From positions 62,001 through 126,000 of the forward strand of contig JBOEGY010000001.1 in the NCBI GenBank assembly GCA_050633665.1: a DNA stretch of 64,000 nt, written 5' to 3'. Each line of letters opens with the position of its first letter. Positions within the stretch are counted from its first letter, which is position 1. The notes under the pieces are model-generated. The model was not told the origin of the DNA. It saw nothing but the letters and a program-made list of their open reading frames with translations, and did no database searches. The position numbers and the translations under genes are program-made. This document shows, in pieces, positions 53,815 to 63,700 of this stretch. Origin of the DNA: JAUIAI01 sp050633665. Its GTDB lineage: Bacteria > Pseudomonadota > Gammaproteobacteria > Burkholderiales > Burkholderiaceae_E.

Positions 53815-54553
53815 CGGCGGCATTGGCGCGCAGATTCGCACCACCACTTTTTTATTTGACGACGATATCCTGATCGACGCCGGGACCGGCGTTGAAGACA
53901 TGTCGGTGCAGGAGCTGGCCGCGGTTGATCATGTCTTCCTGACTCATTCGCACCTGGATCACATCTGCGGTCTGCCATTGTTGGTCGATTCGGTTGGCGC
54001 GATGCGTGAGTCGCCGATAACAGTCCATGCGTTGCCCGAAACCATTGAGGCGCTGCGCAAACATATCTTCAACTGGGTTATCTGGCCTGACTTCACTGAG
54101 ATCCCGCACTACGATCGGCCGTGGATGAAATTTGAGCCGATGGTGACAGGCTCGACGGTTGAGGTTGGCAATCGTCGGGTTCGGTCGATTGAGGCCAGGC
54201 ATACGGTGCCTGCGGTGGGTTTTCATCTCTCCGGGGAGACCGGCTCCTTGATTTTTTCAGGCGATACCGGGCCAAATGAGGAATTCTGGCGCCAGGTAAA
54301 CGGCGTCAGGGATCTACGACACTTGATTATCGAAACGGCCTTCTCCAATAAAGAGCAAGACCTCGCGGTGACTGCCAAGCACTTGTATCCCATTCAGTTA
54401 AGCGATCAGCTCGGGCTGCTGCAACGACAGCCGAATTTGTGGATCACTCATCTGAAACCATCTGATCGGGCAACGATTGCTCGTGAGATCGATGCCTGGG
54501 CGTCCCGGCACAACCCAGTCATCCTGGAGCGCGGACAAGTCCTGGAATTTTAG
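53789..54553 (+). CDS. MBL-fold cyclic-nucleotide phosphodiesterase
   Basis: 254 residues. The metallo-beta-lactamase metal motif THSHLDH is followed by ARHTVP, SGDTGPNEEFW and THLKPSD, the arrangement of class II-like 3',5'-cyclic nucleotide phosphodiesterases. The start lies within the end of the cyclase gene, so synthesis and breakdown of cAMP are probably made in fixed proportion. A stem (GTGTCGG/CCGACAC, 54567-54583) follows the stop, without a T-run. Other MBL hydrolase activities are possible, but context supports cAMP. Confidence 0.82.
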   Translation: MKLKVLGCSGGIGAQIRTTTFLFDDDILIDAGTGVEDMSVQELAAVDHVFLTHSHLDHICGLPLLVDSVGAMRESPITVHALPETIEALRKHIFNWVIWPDFTEIPHYDRPWMKFEPMVTGSTVEVGNRRVRSIEARHTVPAVGFHLSGETGSLIFSGDTGPNEEFWRQVNGVRDLRHLIIETAFSNKEQDLAVTAKHLYPIQLSDQLGLLQRQPNLWITHLKPSDRATIAREIDAWASRHNPVILERGQVLEF

Positions 54554-54693
54554 GTCTGGCCCAAACGTGTCGGTTTCCGACACCCATTGACAAAATTCGT
54601 CACTCGATCAGCGGCGCTGACGACGAAAAGCGTCAGTTCGCGAGACCTTTTTTTTCGATCGGACCGTTCGAGGCCTCTGACACGCCCGCTCGC

Positions 54694-54709
54694 TGTGACA
54701 TAGATCACC
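54694..54709. promoter_or_regulatory. CRP/Vfr-type box upstream of pilin gene
   Basis: TGTGACATAGATCACC fits the CRP consensus TGTGA-N6-TCACA at nine of ten defined bases. It lies 140 bp downstream of the phosphodiesterase stop and about 53 bp before the sigma-54 element of pilA. The placement beside cAMP-metabolising genes supports a cAMP receptor protein site. Confidence 0.7.
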
Positions 54710-54761
54710 GATTTAATGCCGACCGACCGTTTATCGGGAATCGGGCGCCGCAGGCTGGAAC

Positions 54762-54777
54762 TGGCACGGGCACTGCA
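54762..54777 (+). promoter_or_regulatory. Sigma-54 promoter of pilA
   Basis: TGGCACGGGCACTGCA matches the RpoN consensus TGGCAC-N5-TTGCA except for one base, with GG and GC ten bases apart. Transcription would start near 54789. A stem (ACGAGA/TCTCGT, about 54791-54809) then forms the start of the leader. pilA genes in Pseudomonas and relatives use RpoN with PilR. Confidence 0.88.
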
Positions 54778-54835
54778 TATATCCCTGCGAACGAGAAACT
54801 TGGTCTCGTTATTAACCCCCCTGGAGAATATAAAG

Positions 54836-55321
54836 ATGGTTTCAAAAGTACAAAAAGGTTTTACCCTTATCGAACTGATGATCGTTGTTGCGATTATCGG
54901 TATCTTGGCCGCTGTTGCTATTCCTGCCTACCAGGACTACACGGTTCGCGCCAAAGTAACTGAAGGTCTGTCACTGGCTTCAGGCATCAAGGCTACTGTT
55001 GGCGAGAACGCTGCCAGTGGTGTTGCTCTGAACGCTGCTACACCTGGCCAGAACGGCGTGCCGGCTGTTGCAACCACCAACGTTGGCAGCATCCTCGTTA
55101 CCGCAGGTAACGGCGAAATCACCATTACCTACAACGCTGTTGCTGGCGGTGGTACTCTGGTTCTGGCTCCTCAGGATGGCAACGGCGGTGGCTCACCGCT
55201 GGTTAGCGGCAACATCCCGACCAACCCGATCGTCTGGAACTGTAACTCTGTTGGTTCTACCAAAGACGGTACCAACGGTTCGCTGCTCGACAAGTACGCT
55301 CCGGCCAACTGCCGCTCGTAA
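54836..55321 (+). CDS. pilA: Major type IV pilin
   Basis: 161 residues. The short leader MVSKVQKG is cut before Phe (FTLIELMIVVAIIGILAAVAIP), with Glu5 of the mature protein present. The globular part ends with two cysteines (VWNCNSVG and PANCRS) that form the usual C-terminal disulfide loop. Pilin subunits assemble into retractile pili for twitching, adhesion and DNA uptake. CTGGAGA precedes the ATG. A strong terminator follows, allowing high expression independent of the next pilin gene. Confidence 0.96.
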   Translation: MVSKVQKGFTLIELMIVVAIIGILAAVAIPAYQDYTVRAKVTEGLSLASGIKATVGENAASGVALNAATPGQNGVPAVATTNVGSILVTAGNGEITITYNAVAGGGTLVLAPQDGNGGGSPLVSGNIPTNPIVWNCNSVGSTKDGTNGSLLDKYAPANCRS

Positions 55322-55336
55322 TCTGATCGGTTAGTA

Positions 55337-55365
55337 GAAAAAGCCGCCCGATGGGCGGCTTTTTC
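55337..55365 (+). terminator. Terminator of pilA
   Basis: GAAAAAGCCGCCC pairs with GGGCGGCTTTTTC around a 3-nt loop, giving a T5 run. It separates the two pilin genes. Confidence 0.9.
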
Positions 55366-55413
55366 AGTGTAAAAGCAGATTACTTTTTTACCGGAAAAAC
55401 AGGACGAGTCGTT

Positions 55414-55875
55414 ATGGACGTGAAGTCGACGAAGTTCAGCCAGCGCGGATTTACGCTGATTGAGCTGATGATTGTGGTTTCGATTGTCGGCATTCTGGCA
55501 GCTGTCGCAATTCCGGCTTATCAAAACTACTCCGTGCGGGCGCGAGTAGCGAACGGTTTGGCGTTAACCGCATATGCCAAGGCTGTTGTCACGGAAAATG
55601 CGGCGAACGGTGCTTCCAGTCTTGATCTCGGTTCTACCCCTTATGTCTCGACGGATGCGATTCTCACCGGGGTCGTCATTGACCCATTTAACGGTGAAAT
55701 AACCATGACATTCGGCCCGAAAGTTGAAGCGGGAAGCACGCTTGTTTTGGTCCCAACATCTGGTACCTTGCCATTAGCAGCCGGAAGTATTCCACCGACG
55801 TTCGTCGATTGGGATTGTGACCCGATCAAATCGACCCTGACGATGATCTATCGACCCACGAACTGCCGCAACTAG
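55414..55875 (+). CDS. Second type IV pilin
   Basis: 153 residues. The leader MDVKSTKFSQRG is cut before FTLIELMIVVSIVGILAAVAIP. Its body is clearly related to PilA (DPFNGEITMTFGPKVEAGSTLVLVP; final cysteines DWDCD and PTNCRN) but divergent. AGGACGAG precedes the ATG. It may be a duplicated, minor or alternative major pilin. It is 45 bp ahead of the accessory gene, so the two probably form one unit that reads through from pilA or has a weak promoter in the 48-bp gap. Confidence 0.93.
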   Translation: MDVKSTKFSQRGFTLIELMIVVSIVGILAAVAIPAYQNYSVRARVANGLALTAYAKAVVTENAANGASSLDLGSTPYVSTDAILTGVVIDPFNGEITMTFGPKVEAGSTLVLVPTSGTLPLAAGSIPPTFVDWDCDPIKSTLTMIYRPTNCRN

Positions 55876-55919
55876 CGAACAGTCGCAATGAGTATTACTT
55901 TATCAAGACCAGACCTACG

Positions 55920-56675
55920 ATGAATTACTTCTTGCCACGCCTGCGTGCCGCAGGATTTCATTTTTTGCTAAGCATTATTGTGGTTGGCGCTGTAGTCGCA
56001 ACCGCGATTGGCCTATGGTTTCCAGGTTATCTGGCAAGGGCGGCCGGCCTGGTTGGTCTGACCGGTATCTTGATTTCAGTTGACCTGATACTTGGCCCCG
56101 CGCTGACGTTCCTGGTCTATCGGCCCGGCAAGAAATCGCTACGATTCGACCTTACCGTAATCGCGGCGATTCAGATCTCAGCGTTGGTATTCGGAATTTC
56201 GTCCATCTATCAGGTTCGCCCTGTGTATCTGGCTTTCGTTGTCGATCGGTTTGAGACAGTCGCTGCTGCTGATCTGGAAGAATCCCTGCTCAGGGAGGCG
56301 GCAGAGCCTTATCGGGCGATTCCGGTTGATGGGCCTAAAGTGGTCGGCGTTGAGCTGCCCACCGACCCGGCAGAGCTGGAAAACCTGACTATGGCAGAAG
56401 CCCTGAACGGTACTGGTCCCGCATTGATTCCGCGATACTACCGAGACTACGCGTCAGTCGTTTCAAAAACATTGTCGAAAGCCAGAAGCCTGGACGCTCT
56501 ACATGAGTTCAATGCTGCGAACGAGGTAAGCGATGCGGTTGCCGGCCTTGGGCGAGATCCTGCTGTTTTGCGTTTCCTGCCACTAGCCGGGCGTGACCGC
56601 GATCTTACGGTCATTGTCGAAGCCGAGACCGGGGCGATTGTCGAGATAGTCGATCTACGGCCATGGCGTAGTTAA
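55920..56675 (+). CDS. TfpX/TfpZ-family pilin accessory protein
   Basis: 251 residues with about three N-terminal membrane spans; the segment LISVDLILGPALTFLVYRPGKKSL is the family signature. The rest faces the periplasm. These proteins are encoded beside particular pilin alleles and help assemble or modify them in Pseudomonas and Xanthomonadales. Position directly after the second pilin suggests it serves that subunit. Confidence 0.87.
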   Translation: MNYFLPRLRAAGFHFLLSIIVVGAVVATAIGLWFPGYLARAAGLVGLTGILISVDLILGPALTFLVYRPGKKSLRFDLTVIAAIQISALVFGISSIYQVRPVYLAFVVDRFETVAAADLEESLLREAAEPYRAIPVDGPKVVGVELPTDPAELENLTMAEALNGTGPALIPRYYRDYASVVSKTLSKARSLDALHEFNAANEVSDAVAGLGRDPAVLRFLPLAGRDRDLTVIVEAETGAIVEIVDLRPWRS

Positions 56676-56703
56676 GGCGCAGTCCGCGTTTGTTTCACGC
56701 TGC

Positions 56704-56731
56704 AAAAGGGCTTCATAAGAAGCCCTTTTTC
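56704..56731 (+). terminator. Terminator after the pilin accessory gene
   Basis: AAAAGGGCTTC pairs with GAAGCCCTTTTT around ATAA. It lies 28 bp after the tfpX/tfpZ-like stop. Confidence 0.92.
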
Positions 56732-56941
56732 TCAATATGGACGCCCTGAGATTAACCAGCCAATCAATGCGTCTGTGTCGCTTTGAGTAGGCATTTCAAC
56801 GCTTATTGACGCCGATTCGGCGTCTGTCGCAATTGCCGGACCACTCATCGGCGTCAGGACGACCGCAGCCAGGTGCTTCCGTAGTATCCAAGGCACAATC
56901 TAGTCTCTCGTAAAAACTTTACTTTTCGAAAGGCTGGAGAA

Positions 56942-57157
56942 ATGACTGAAAACAATCCTAACCAATCAAACGATATGTCTGCTGACGAAGCCTTCAAGTC
57001 CTGGATGTGCCTTACTTGTGGCTGGATCTATGACGAAGAAGCCGGATCTCCTGAAGAAGGGATCGCTCCGGGGACCCGTTGGAAAGACGTACCGATGAAT
57101 TGGACCTGTCCTGAATGCGGAGCCCGCAAGGACGACTTCGAAATGGTGGAAATCTGA
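56942..57157 (+). CDS. rubA: Rubredoxin
   Basis: 71 residues. The Fe(SCys)4 site is CLTCGWIYDEEAG and CPECGARKDDFE. A 16-residue N-terminal extension precedes the domain. It carries single electrons in the cytoplasm. A rubredoxin gene just before pilG is a recurrent order in Gammaproteobacteria; any link with pilus function is unproved. Confidence 0.95.
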   Translation: MTENNPNQSNDMSADEAFKSWMCLTCGWIYDEEAGSPEEGIAPGTRWKDVPMNWTCPECGARKDDFEMVEI

Positions 57158-57158
57158 A

Positions 57159-57560
57159 ATGAGTTCTTCTGCAAACCTGGCTGGCGTAAAAGTCATGGTC
57201 ATCGATGACAGCAACACAATCCGGCGTAGTGCTGAGATATTTCTTGGTAAGGCCGGGGCAACGGTGATTCTGGCGGAAGACGGTTTTGATGCGCTAGCCA
57301 AGATTGCAGATCATCAGCCCGAACTAATTTTCTGCGACATCCTGATGCCTCGACTTGACGGTTATCAGACATGCGCAATGATCAAGAAGAGCCCCAGGTT
57401 TAGCGATATTCCTGTGGTGATGTTGTCAAGCAAAGATGGGTTGTTCGACCGGGCGCGTGGGCGCCTGGTTGGGTCGGAGCGGTACCTGACCAAACCGTTT
57501 ACCAAGGACAGCCTGCTGCAGACTGTCGTCGAATTTACCCGGCCCAAAGCCGAAGTTTGA
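57159..57560 (+). CDS. pilG: Twitching response regulator PilG
   Basis: 133 residues, a lone receiver domain. The acidic pocket (VIDDSN), the phosphorylated Asp in FCDILMPRLDGYQ and the Lys of TKPFT are all present. PilG is phosphorylated by ChpA and in Pseudomonas promotes pilus extension and cAMP production. It starts 1 bp after the rubredoxin stop. Confidence 0.95.
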   Translation: MSSSANLAGVKVMVIDDSNTIRRSAEIFLGKAGATVILAEDGFDALAKIADHQPELIFCDILMPRLDGYQTCAMIKKSPRFSDIPVVMLSSKDGLFDRARGRLVGSERYLTKPFTKDSLLQTVVEFTRPKAEV

Positions 57561-57580
57561 GTTGTCAGGGAGCAATTATC

Positions 57581-57955
57581 GTGGTTGACAGCAGTTTAAA
57601 AATTCTGGTCGTGGATGACTCACCCACCGAGCGGTTCTTCATCGCTGACCTGTTGGGTAAGTCGGGTTACACCGTCCTTACCGCCGAGAACGGTGACCAG
57701 GCGGTCAAGATCGCACGCACCGAGCAACCCGGCGTAGTCGTCATGGACGTCGTAATGCCTGGCTTAAGTGGATTTCAAGTGACGCGGGCGTTAAGCCGTG
57801 ATCCTGAAACTGAATCCATACCGGTCATTATTGTGTCCAGCAAAGATGCGGAGACCGATCGCATCTGGGGGCTTCGTCAGGGCGCCAAAGAATACATGAT
57901 CAAACCCATCCGGCCCGACGATCTGTTGGCGCGCGTGAAGGAATTGTTGCACTAA
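57581..57955 (+). CDS. pilH: Twitching response regulator PilH
   Basis: 124 residues from a GTG at 57581, which has GGGAG 8 nt upstream; the frame opens at 57557 with an overlapping TTG. Receiver residues are VVDDSPTE, VMDVVMPGLSG and KEYMIKPI. PilH counteracts PilG as phosphate sink or retraction regulator. Confidence 0.94.
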   Translation: MVDSSLKILVVDDSPTERFFIADLLGKSGYTVLTAENGDQAVKIARTEQPGVVVMDVVMPGLSGFQVTRALSRDPETESIPVIIVSSKDAETDRIWGLRQGAKEYMIKPIRPDDLLARVKELLH

Positions 57956-57956
57956 G

Positions 57957-58469
57957 ATGAATGCAAATAAAGAGAAACTCCAGGATTTCCAGCAGCGCTT
58001 GCAAGCACGGCTGAACGAAGACAAAACAGATCAATCCAATTCAAAACTGGGTGTCGTCATTGGTGATGCGCACTGGCTGATTGATCTTGCCGAAGCGGGC
58101 GAAATTCTGCCCATCCCGGATTCGGTGAGTCCGATTCCCGGGACAAAACCCTGGTTCTACGGATTGACGAATTTGCGAGGTTCATTGTTCGGCGTTACCG
58201 ATCTGGTGATGTTCGAAGGGCAGGCCGCACCGCAATACGGCAAAGATGCCAGGCTTGTTGCGTTCAGCGACAAACTCGAAGTAAACGCTGCAATTCTCGT
58301 CAACAAGATGATGGGCTTGCAGAACATGACGGCCATGCAGATGGACCCGGATAGTGACGATTCCGGATGGAAAGGCCGCTGCTACCTCGATGACGCCGGA
58401 ATTGAATGGCGCGAATTGCATCTCTCACGTCTGTGCCACGAACAGAATTTTCTCACGATTACGCACTGA
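57957..58469 (+). CDS. pilI: CheW-like adaptor PilI
   Basis: 170 residues. The CheW fold is visible in LIDLAEAGEILPIPDSVSPIPGTKPWFYGLTNLRGSLFGVTDL. It couples the receptor PilJ to the kinase ChpA. It starts 1 bp after pilH. Confidence 0.93.
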   Translation: MNANKEKLQDFQQRLQARLNEDKTDQSNSKLGVVIGDAHWLIDLAEAGEILPIPDSVSPIPGTKPWFYGLTNLRGSLFGVTDLVMFEGQAAPQYGKDARLVAFSDKLEVNAAILVNKMMGLQNMTAMQMDPDSDDSGWKGRCYLDDAGIEWRELHLSRLCHEQNFLTITH

Positions 58470-58491
58470 ACCCCCCAGGAACTAGAAGCTC

Positions 58492-60771
58492 ATGCGAACC
58501 GAACTCGAACTGACCCGCCACTCTGCTGAAGATTCGACCATCAGCGATGATGTGCAGGAGTCACTGGGTGTTGATCTGAAAGCTTACGACGAGCTGGCCC
58601 GTACGGCATCAGAGGCTTCTGACGATGTCCCTGAGCCGCCGCCGCGTGCAGAGGCTGAACACCAAAGTCGCGGTGCCGACAGACGCAAGGAGTCCTCCTC
58701 CGAAAAGAAGGCCGACGGTGCGCGCGAAGCGCTCAGAGATGAAGACCTTGACAAGGCGCTGGCTAGAAAGCAGCAGCGCAGTGCCTTGATGGTTAAATTA
58801 CTGATGGGCCTTTTGGTGATATTTGCCGTTGCATCGGCGGGTACTTTTTATTGGTACCAGCTTGAAGGCAAAAAAATCGCAGATCTCAATTTCAGGCTAG
58901 GTGAGGCGATTGCTCAGTCTCAACAACTCGCTCAGACAAGTAACAGCGCTCTGGCTGGTGATTCAAGCGCCTTCAAATCAACACGCGCCTCACGGGATCG
59001 ACTCGCAGGCGAGCTGTCGGCGCTTGGCTCGGTATCAGATATTCAGAGTGCGCCACCGGCGATGAACAAGGCGTTGAGCGCCTTGCAGCAGCAGTGGAAG
59101 GGCGCGGGCGGTTCTGTCGATACGATTCTCAGAAACCAGCAGTTGCTCGAGTCTGCCCGCTGGACCCGCAACACGGTTTTCAAGTCAGGCGCCAGAATGC
59201 TCGAAAGCTCACGGAATGTCGTGAACATTACTCTGACAGGCCGGTTGTCCGCTCGTCGAGTCTCGATCGCTGGTGATCTGGCGCTTCTGACTCAACAGAT
59301 ATCTGCCGGTGTTGGTCAGTTCCTGACGCCGAACTCAGGGCAGTTCGGTCAGCGTGGCTCGTTGCCCAAACTGCTCCAGTCGATCGAGCCGGTTCTGGCC
59401 GGCAATGCGGCAAACTACAAACGGGCTGCGGTTGAAGTCAACAAAATCCGGGGTGAATTGAAGTCATTCCAGGGCCCGCTCAATGGTCTGCTGACCAAAG
59501 CATCAACTTTGCAAGTGGTTGAGGGTGCTCAGCGCACGCTGCTCAGCGACATGAAGACGATGCAGAACCTGCTGACTGATACCCGCAAGACGATTCCGCA
59601 AGCTGATTCCGCGCGCGAATGGATGACTTATGCGGCAGCGGGTCTGGCCTTGTTGGCCATGTTCACCGCCCTGGCAGTTTCACGTGCTTATATGCGTGGT
59701 AGTGACGCGCGGGCTGATGAAGCCGAGCGTCAGAAAGAGATTGCTGAGGAACTACAGGCCGAAGCAAAACGCATGAATGATCAGAACCAGGCCGCCATCC
59801 TGCGCCTGATGAACGAGCTCCAGGAAGTGGCTGACGGTGATTTGACCGTCCAGGCTACCGTGAGTGAAGACATTACCGGCGCAATTGCCGACTCAGTCAA
59901 CTATACGGTTGAGGAGTTACGCAATCTCGTCGCCCGAATTAACTCGACCGCCGAGATGGTAAACGAAGCCTCATCGAAAGCTCAGATGACCTCTTCAAGC
60001 CTGCAGGCGGCTTCGGAGCAGCAAAGTAGGGAAATCAAAGAGACCGGCGAGGCCGTGCTCCGCATGGCGCAACAGATTAATGAAGTCTCTGCGCGGGCCT
60101 CGGAGTCTGTGGAAGTTGCGCAAAACTCGCTTACGGCATCGCAAGGTGGGTCGCAGGCGGTGAATCACGCGATTAGCGGCATGAATGTCATTCGCGATCA
60201 GATTCAGGAGACTGCCAAGCGAATCAAACGACTGGGCGAGTCATCTCAGGAAATCGGTGAAATTGTCGAGTTGATCTCTGATCTGACCGAACAAACCAAC
60301 GTGCTCGCTCTTAATGCAGCCATTCAGGCCGCATCCGCCGGTGAAGCAGGGCGCGGCTTTACGATCGTTGCTGAAGAGGTTCAACGGCTTGCTGAGCGTT
60401 CAGCCGAAGCAACGAAACAGGTTGCGATGCTGATCAAGACTATTCAGACCGATACGCAGGATGCTGTTGCCGCGATGGAACGAAGCACTCAAGGTGTGGT
60501 GGAAGGAACCCGCCGCTCGGACGAGGCTGGCAAGTCGCTCGATTCAATCGGTGCGGTTTCGGCTGAATTGACGACATTGATTGAAGGGTTCTCTGAGACG
60601 ACCTCACGTCAGGCGGCATCGGCCGGTACGGTTGCGCAGTCAATTCAGCGAATCCTGCTCGTAACCGAACAGACATCCAAGGGCACGGCGCAGACAGCCG
60701 GATCCATCAGTCAACTCTCTGAGCTAGCTCAGGAGTTGAAGAACTCTGTATCGCGATTCAAGGTGGCGTGA
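58492..60771 (+). CDS. pilJ: Methyl-accepting chemotaxis protein PilJ with N-terminal extension
   Basis: 759 residues. Two membrane spans (about 98-121 and 378-400) bracket a periplasmic PilJ-type sensor of about 255 residues. The cytoplasmic part has HAMP-like helices and the signalling tip SDLTEQTNVLALNAAIQAASAGEAGRGF. PilJ senses pilus state or surface contact and controls ChpA. About 97 charged, probably disordered residues precede the first span; Pseudomonas PilJ starts nearly at the span. Confidence 0.94.
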   Translation: MRTELELTRHSAEDSTISDDVQESLGVDLKAYDELARTASEASDDVPEPPPRAEAEHQSRGADRRKESSSEKKADGAREALRDEDLDKALARKQQRSALMVKLLMGLLVIFAVASAGTFYWYQLEGKKIADLNFRLGEAIAQSQQLAQTSNSALAGDSSAFKSTRASRDRLAGELSALGSVSDIQSAPPAMNKALSALQQQWKGAGGSVDTILRNQQLLESARWTRNTVFKSGARMLESSRNVVNITLTGRLSARRVSIAGDLALLTQQISAGVGQFLTPNSGQFGQRGSLPKLLQSIEPVLAGNAANYKRAAVEVNKIRGELKSFQGPLNGLLTKASTLQVVEGAQRTLLSDMKTMQNLLTDTRKTIPQADSAREWMTYAAAGLALLAMFTALAVSRAYMRGSDARADEAERQKEIAEELQAEAKRMNDQNQAAILRLMNELQEVADGDLTVQATVSEDITGAIADSVNYTVEELRNLVARINSTAEMVNEASSKAQMTSSSLQAASEQQSREIKETGEAVLRMAQQINEVSARASESVEVAQNSLTASQGGSQAVNHAISGMNVIRDQIQETAKRIKRLGESSQEIGEIVELISDLTEQTNVLALNAAIQAASAGEAGRGFTIVAEEVQRLAERSAEATKQVAMLIKTIQTDTQDAVAAMERSTQGVVEGTRRSDEAGKSLDSIGAVSAELTTLIEGFSETTSRQAASAGTVAQSIQRILLVTEQTSKGTAQTAGSISQLSELAQELKNSVSRFKVA

Positions 60772-60775
60772 TCCC

Positions 60776-63700
60776 GTGAAAAACCAAGAAATCCAACCCA
60801 ATAGTCCCGGCCAGGAATCCATGCAACACAATGACTCGGCAGATCTGAGTATGTTGTCCTGGTGTGCTGGCGAGATTCGGCAAGCATTGGAATCAGCTGA
60901 CGAGCATTTAACCCAGCAACTTGCCTGCGATTCTGAAAATTCACTGCTTGGCGCCGCTCGTAGTTCACTGCATCAGGCGCACGGCGCATTGGGCATGGTT
61001 GATCTGCCTGGTACTACCCAGATTACGGCTGAAGCCGAGCTGTTGCTCAGTCGAATTGAAGACGAAGAAATCACATTATCTGCTGATGTTGTAAGCAAGA
61101 TCTCAGCTGCCTTTTCGGCAGTGAACGAGTATCTCGATGAGCTGCTGAGAGGCGACCATCAGCAGCCGTTGCGTCTGTTTCCTTACTTGAAGGATCTTCT
61201 GGAGTTGCGTTCAGCCGACCGAATTCATCCGGCTGATCTGTTCTTCCCGGAACTGGTTCGTCTGCCAGCCCCGACAGAGCAACCCGTTGCGCTTAGCAAC
61301 GAGTCTTATGGCTCTATTCGCGCCCAGTTCGAGAATGGCTTGCTCGGTGCGTTACGCGATTCTGATGATGTTCGATCAAAGTCATTGATGGCTGATGCGA
61401 TTGAGCAGTTTCATACCTCGGAGCTGGCGGGCACCAATCACACCTTCTGGATTATCGCGAATGCCTATTTCCGCGCGTTGAAAACCGAGCAGTTGTCGCT
61501 TGACGCGTATGGCAAGCGCTTGCTGGCGCGCATCAATCTGCAGGTTCGCCGGACGTTTCAGGACGGCGCCCCGGTTGCCGATCGACTACTTCGTGATACG
61601 TTGTTCTCAATTGCCTGCGGTTCCGATCAGGCGAGCGAGCTGAAACCTATTTTTGACAAGTTTGCTCTGGCGGGTATGGTGCCTGCTAATTTCGATAAGC
61701 CCCGATACCGCAAGATTGATCGGCGCGCCAGCGAAGCGGCAACCGACGCTATCGCCGAAATGAAGAAAACCTGGGAGACCATGCTCGCGCAGTCGGGCGG
61801 TGTGGCTGAGTTTCTCGGGCAGTTCAAACAAGGCCTGGCTCGCTTTCGCGAGGCGGCTGACGAGCTCGGAGTGGATGGTCTGGATCGGTTAACCGCCGGA
61901 TGGGTTGGTGTTGTAAAGGCTTTGAGCCTGGATAGCGGTCCGGTTTCTGATGCCGTCGGGGTTGAGGTGGCGACATCGCTGCTTTTCGTTGAGCAGTTAT
62001 TCGCGTTCGGGTTGAAAGATTTTGAAGATCTGCCCGGACGCTGCGGCGAACTTTCCCGGCGCATTGATGCCACCCTGCAAGACATGAATGCTCCAGACGA
62101 CGCTCCCAAGTGGTTGCGTGAACTGACTGCCACCGTTCAGGAAAGGCTGACGATAGCGGCGTTCACTTCGGAGACGCAGGCAGGTCTGCGCGAAGCTGAA
62201 TCCATTCTTGATGGGTTCTTCCGGGACCCGGCCAAAGGCCGCGATGCTTTGCCGACGGCCAGTGGTCATTTCAAACAGATTGCTGGTGTGCTCCGTATGC
62301 TTGGTCATGATGGCCCGGCCGATGCCGCCGACTATCTTGCCGGCCAGACCGATCAGATGGCCCAGGGTGAAGAGCCCAATGCCGAAGCGCTCAGCGTCAT
62401 GGCAGGAAGCGTCGGGACACTGGGCTTTTTCCTTGATGCGATTAAAGCAAGCAGAACCCAGCTGTCTTCGTTCAGGTTCGACTCCGAAACCGGCATCTTC
62501 GAGCAAATTCGCGAATCTGCGGAGGTTGCAAGAACCTTCGAGCGGACTGCGGGAGACGATTACCCGGTTGTTACTGACGAGCCGTCACAGCCTGCTGTGG
62601 AAGAGAGTGCTGAGTCAGTCCTGGCGCAGCTTCAGGAGAAACTCGATACGGCCCTGGTTTCCTGGGCAGATAGCCCTGAGGCCAGCGACCAGCAAATGCT
62701 GGTGGCCGAGTTGCTGCAAAACGTATGCGACAGCGCCCAACTGATTGATGCTGCTGATTTGTTGTCCAACGCACAGGCAAGTATCGAGTTTGCAAATTCC
62801 GGTCGCGACGGTGCGGCGCTTGAAATCGCCCAGAAGCTCGGACGTCCGGCGTCGCTGTGCGAATTGCAGCTTCCCGAGCAGCCTGCGGCTGCGTTGCCGG
62901 AAGCAGAAGAGGATGTCGACGAGGAGTTGTTGGAGATTTTCCTCGCCGAGGCGGCGGAGGTGCTGGAATCGATGGGTGAGGCGTTGACTCAGCTCGAGCA
63001 GGCGCCTGCTGATCAAATGACGCTGACGACGATTCGCCGCGGATTCCACACGCTTAAAGGGTCGAGCCGCATGGTCGGGCTGGATGCGTTTGGTGATGCC
63101 GCCTGGCCGTTGGAGCAGGTTCTGAATACCTGGCTGGCCGAAGAAAAACGTGCCGAATCAGATCTATTGCGCCTTATTGCGCAAGCTCGCGAGGTGTTCG
63201 CGCAGTGGGTCGCTTCACTGGAGCCAGGTGCTGACCGGACGCCGCGTCCTGATCCGACCGTATTGGTCGCGCGAGCCGAGGCAATGCGCAATGGTGAGTC
63301 GTTCGATTCTGTGGCCGATGTCGCCGAACCGGAAGCTCCGGCTGTCCCTGGCAGTGTTATGCCTGTTGGTGAGCCCGAGCCCGCGACGGCACAAGTAGAG
63401 GAGTCGGCGGTCCCCGAACTGATTGAGGCGACAGAACCATTGGCAGAAGCGGAAGTGACCGCTACGGCCGAGAGCGAGCCGTCAGTTGTCGTGGATGCCA
63501 TTGGGTTCGATTTTGATGGTGACGCCGCAGTTGATGAACCAGAGCAGGATAAGCCTGTCATTCAGGCACTTGCGGAACAGCCGGTTATAGCGCCCGAGCC
63601 GGAAGTCGTTCTTCCGGATCTGTCAACTGGCGACCCGGTCGCAGAACCTGAGGCGGAACTGACCTCAGTCTCTGCCCCAGAACCGGCAACCCCTGAGTTG

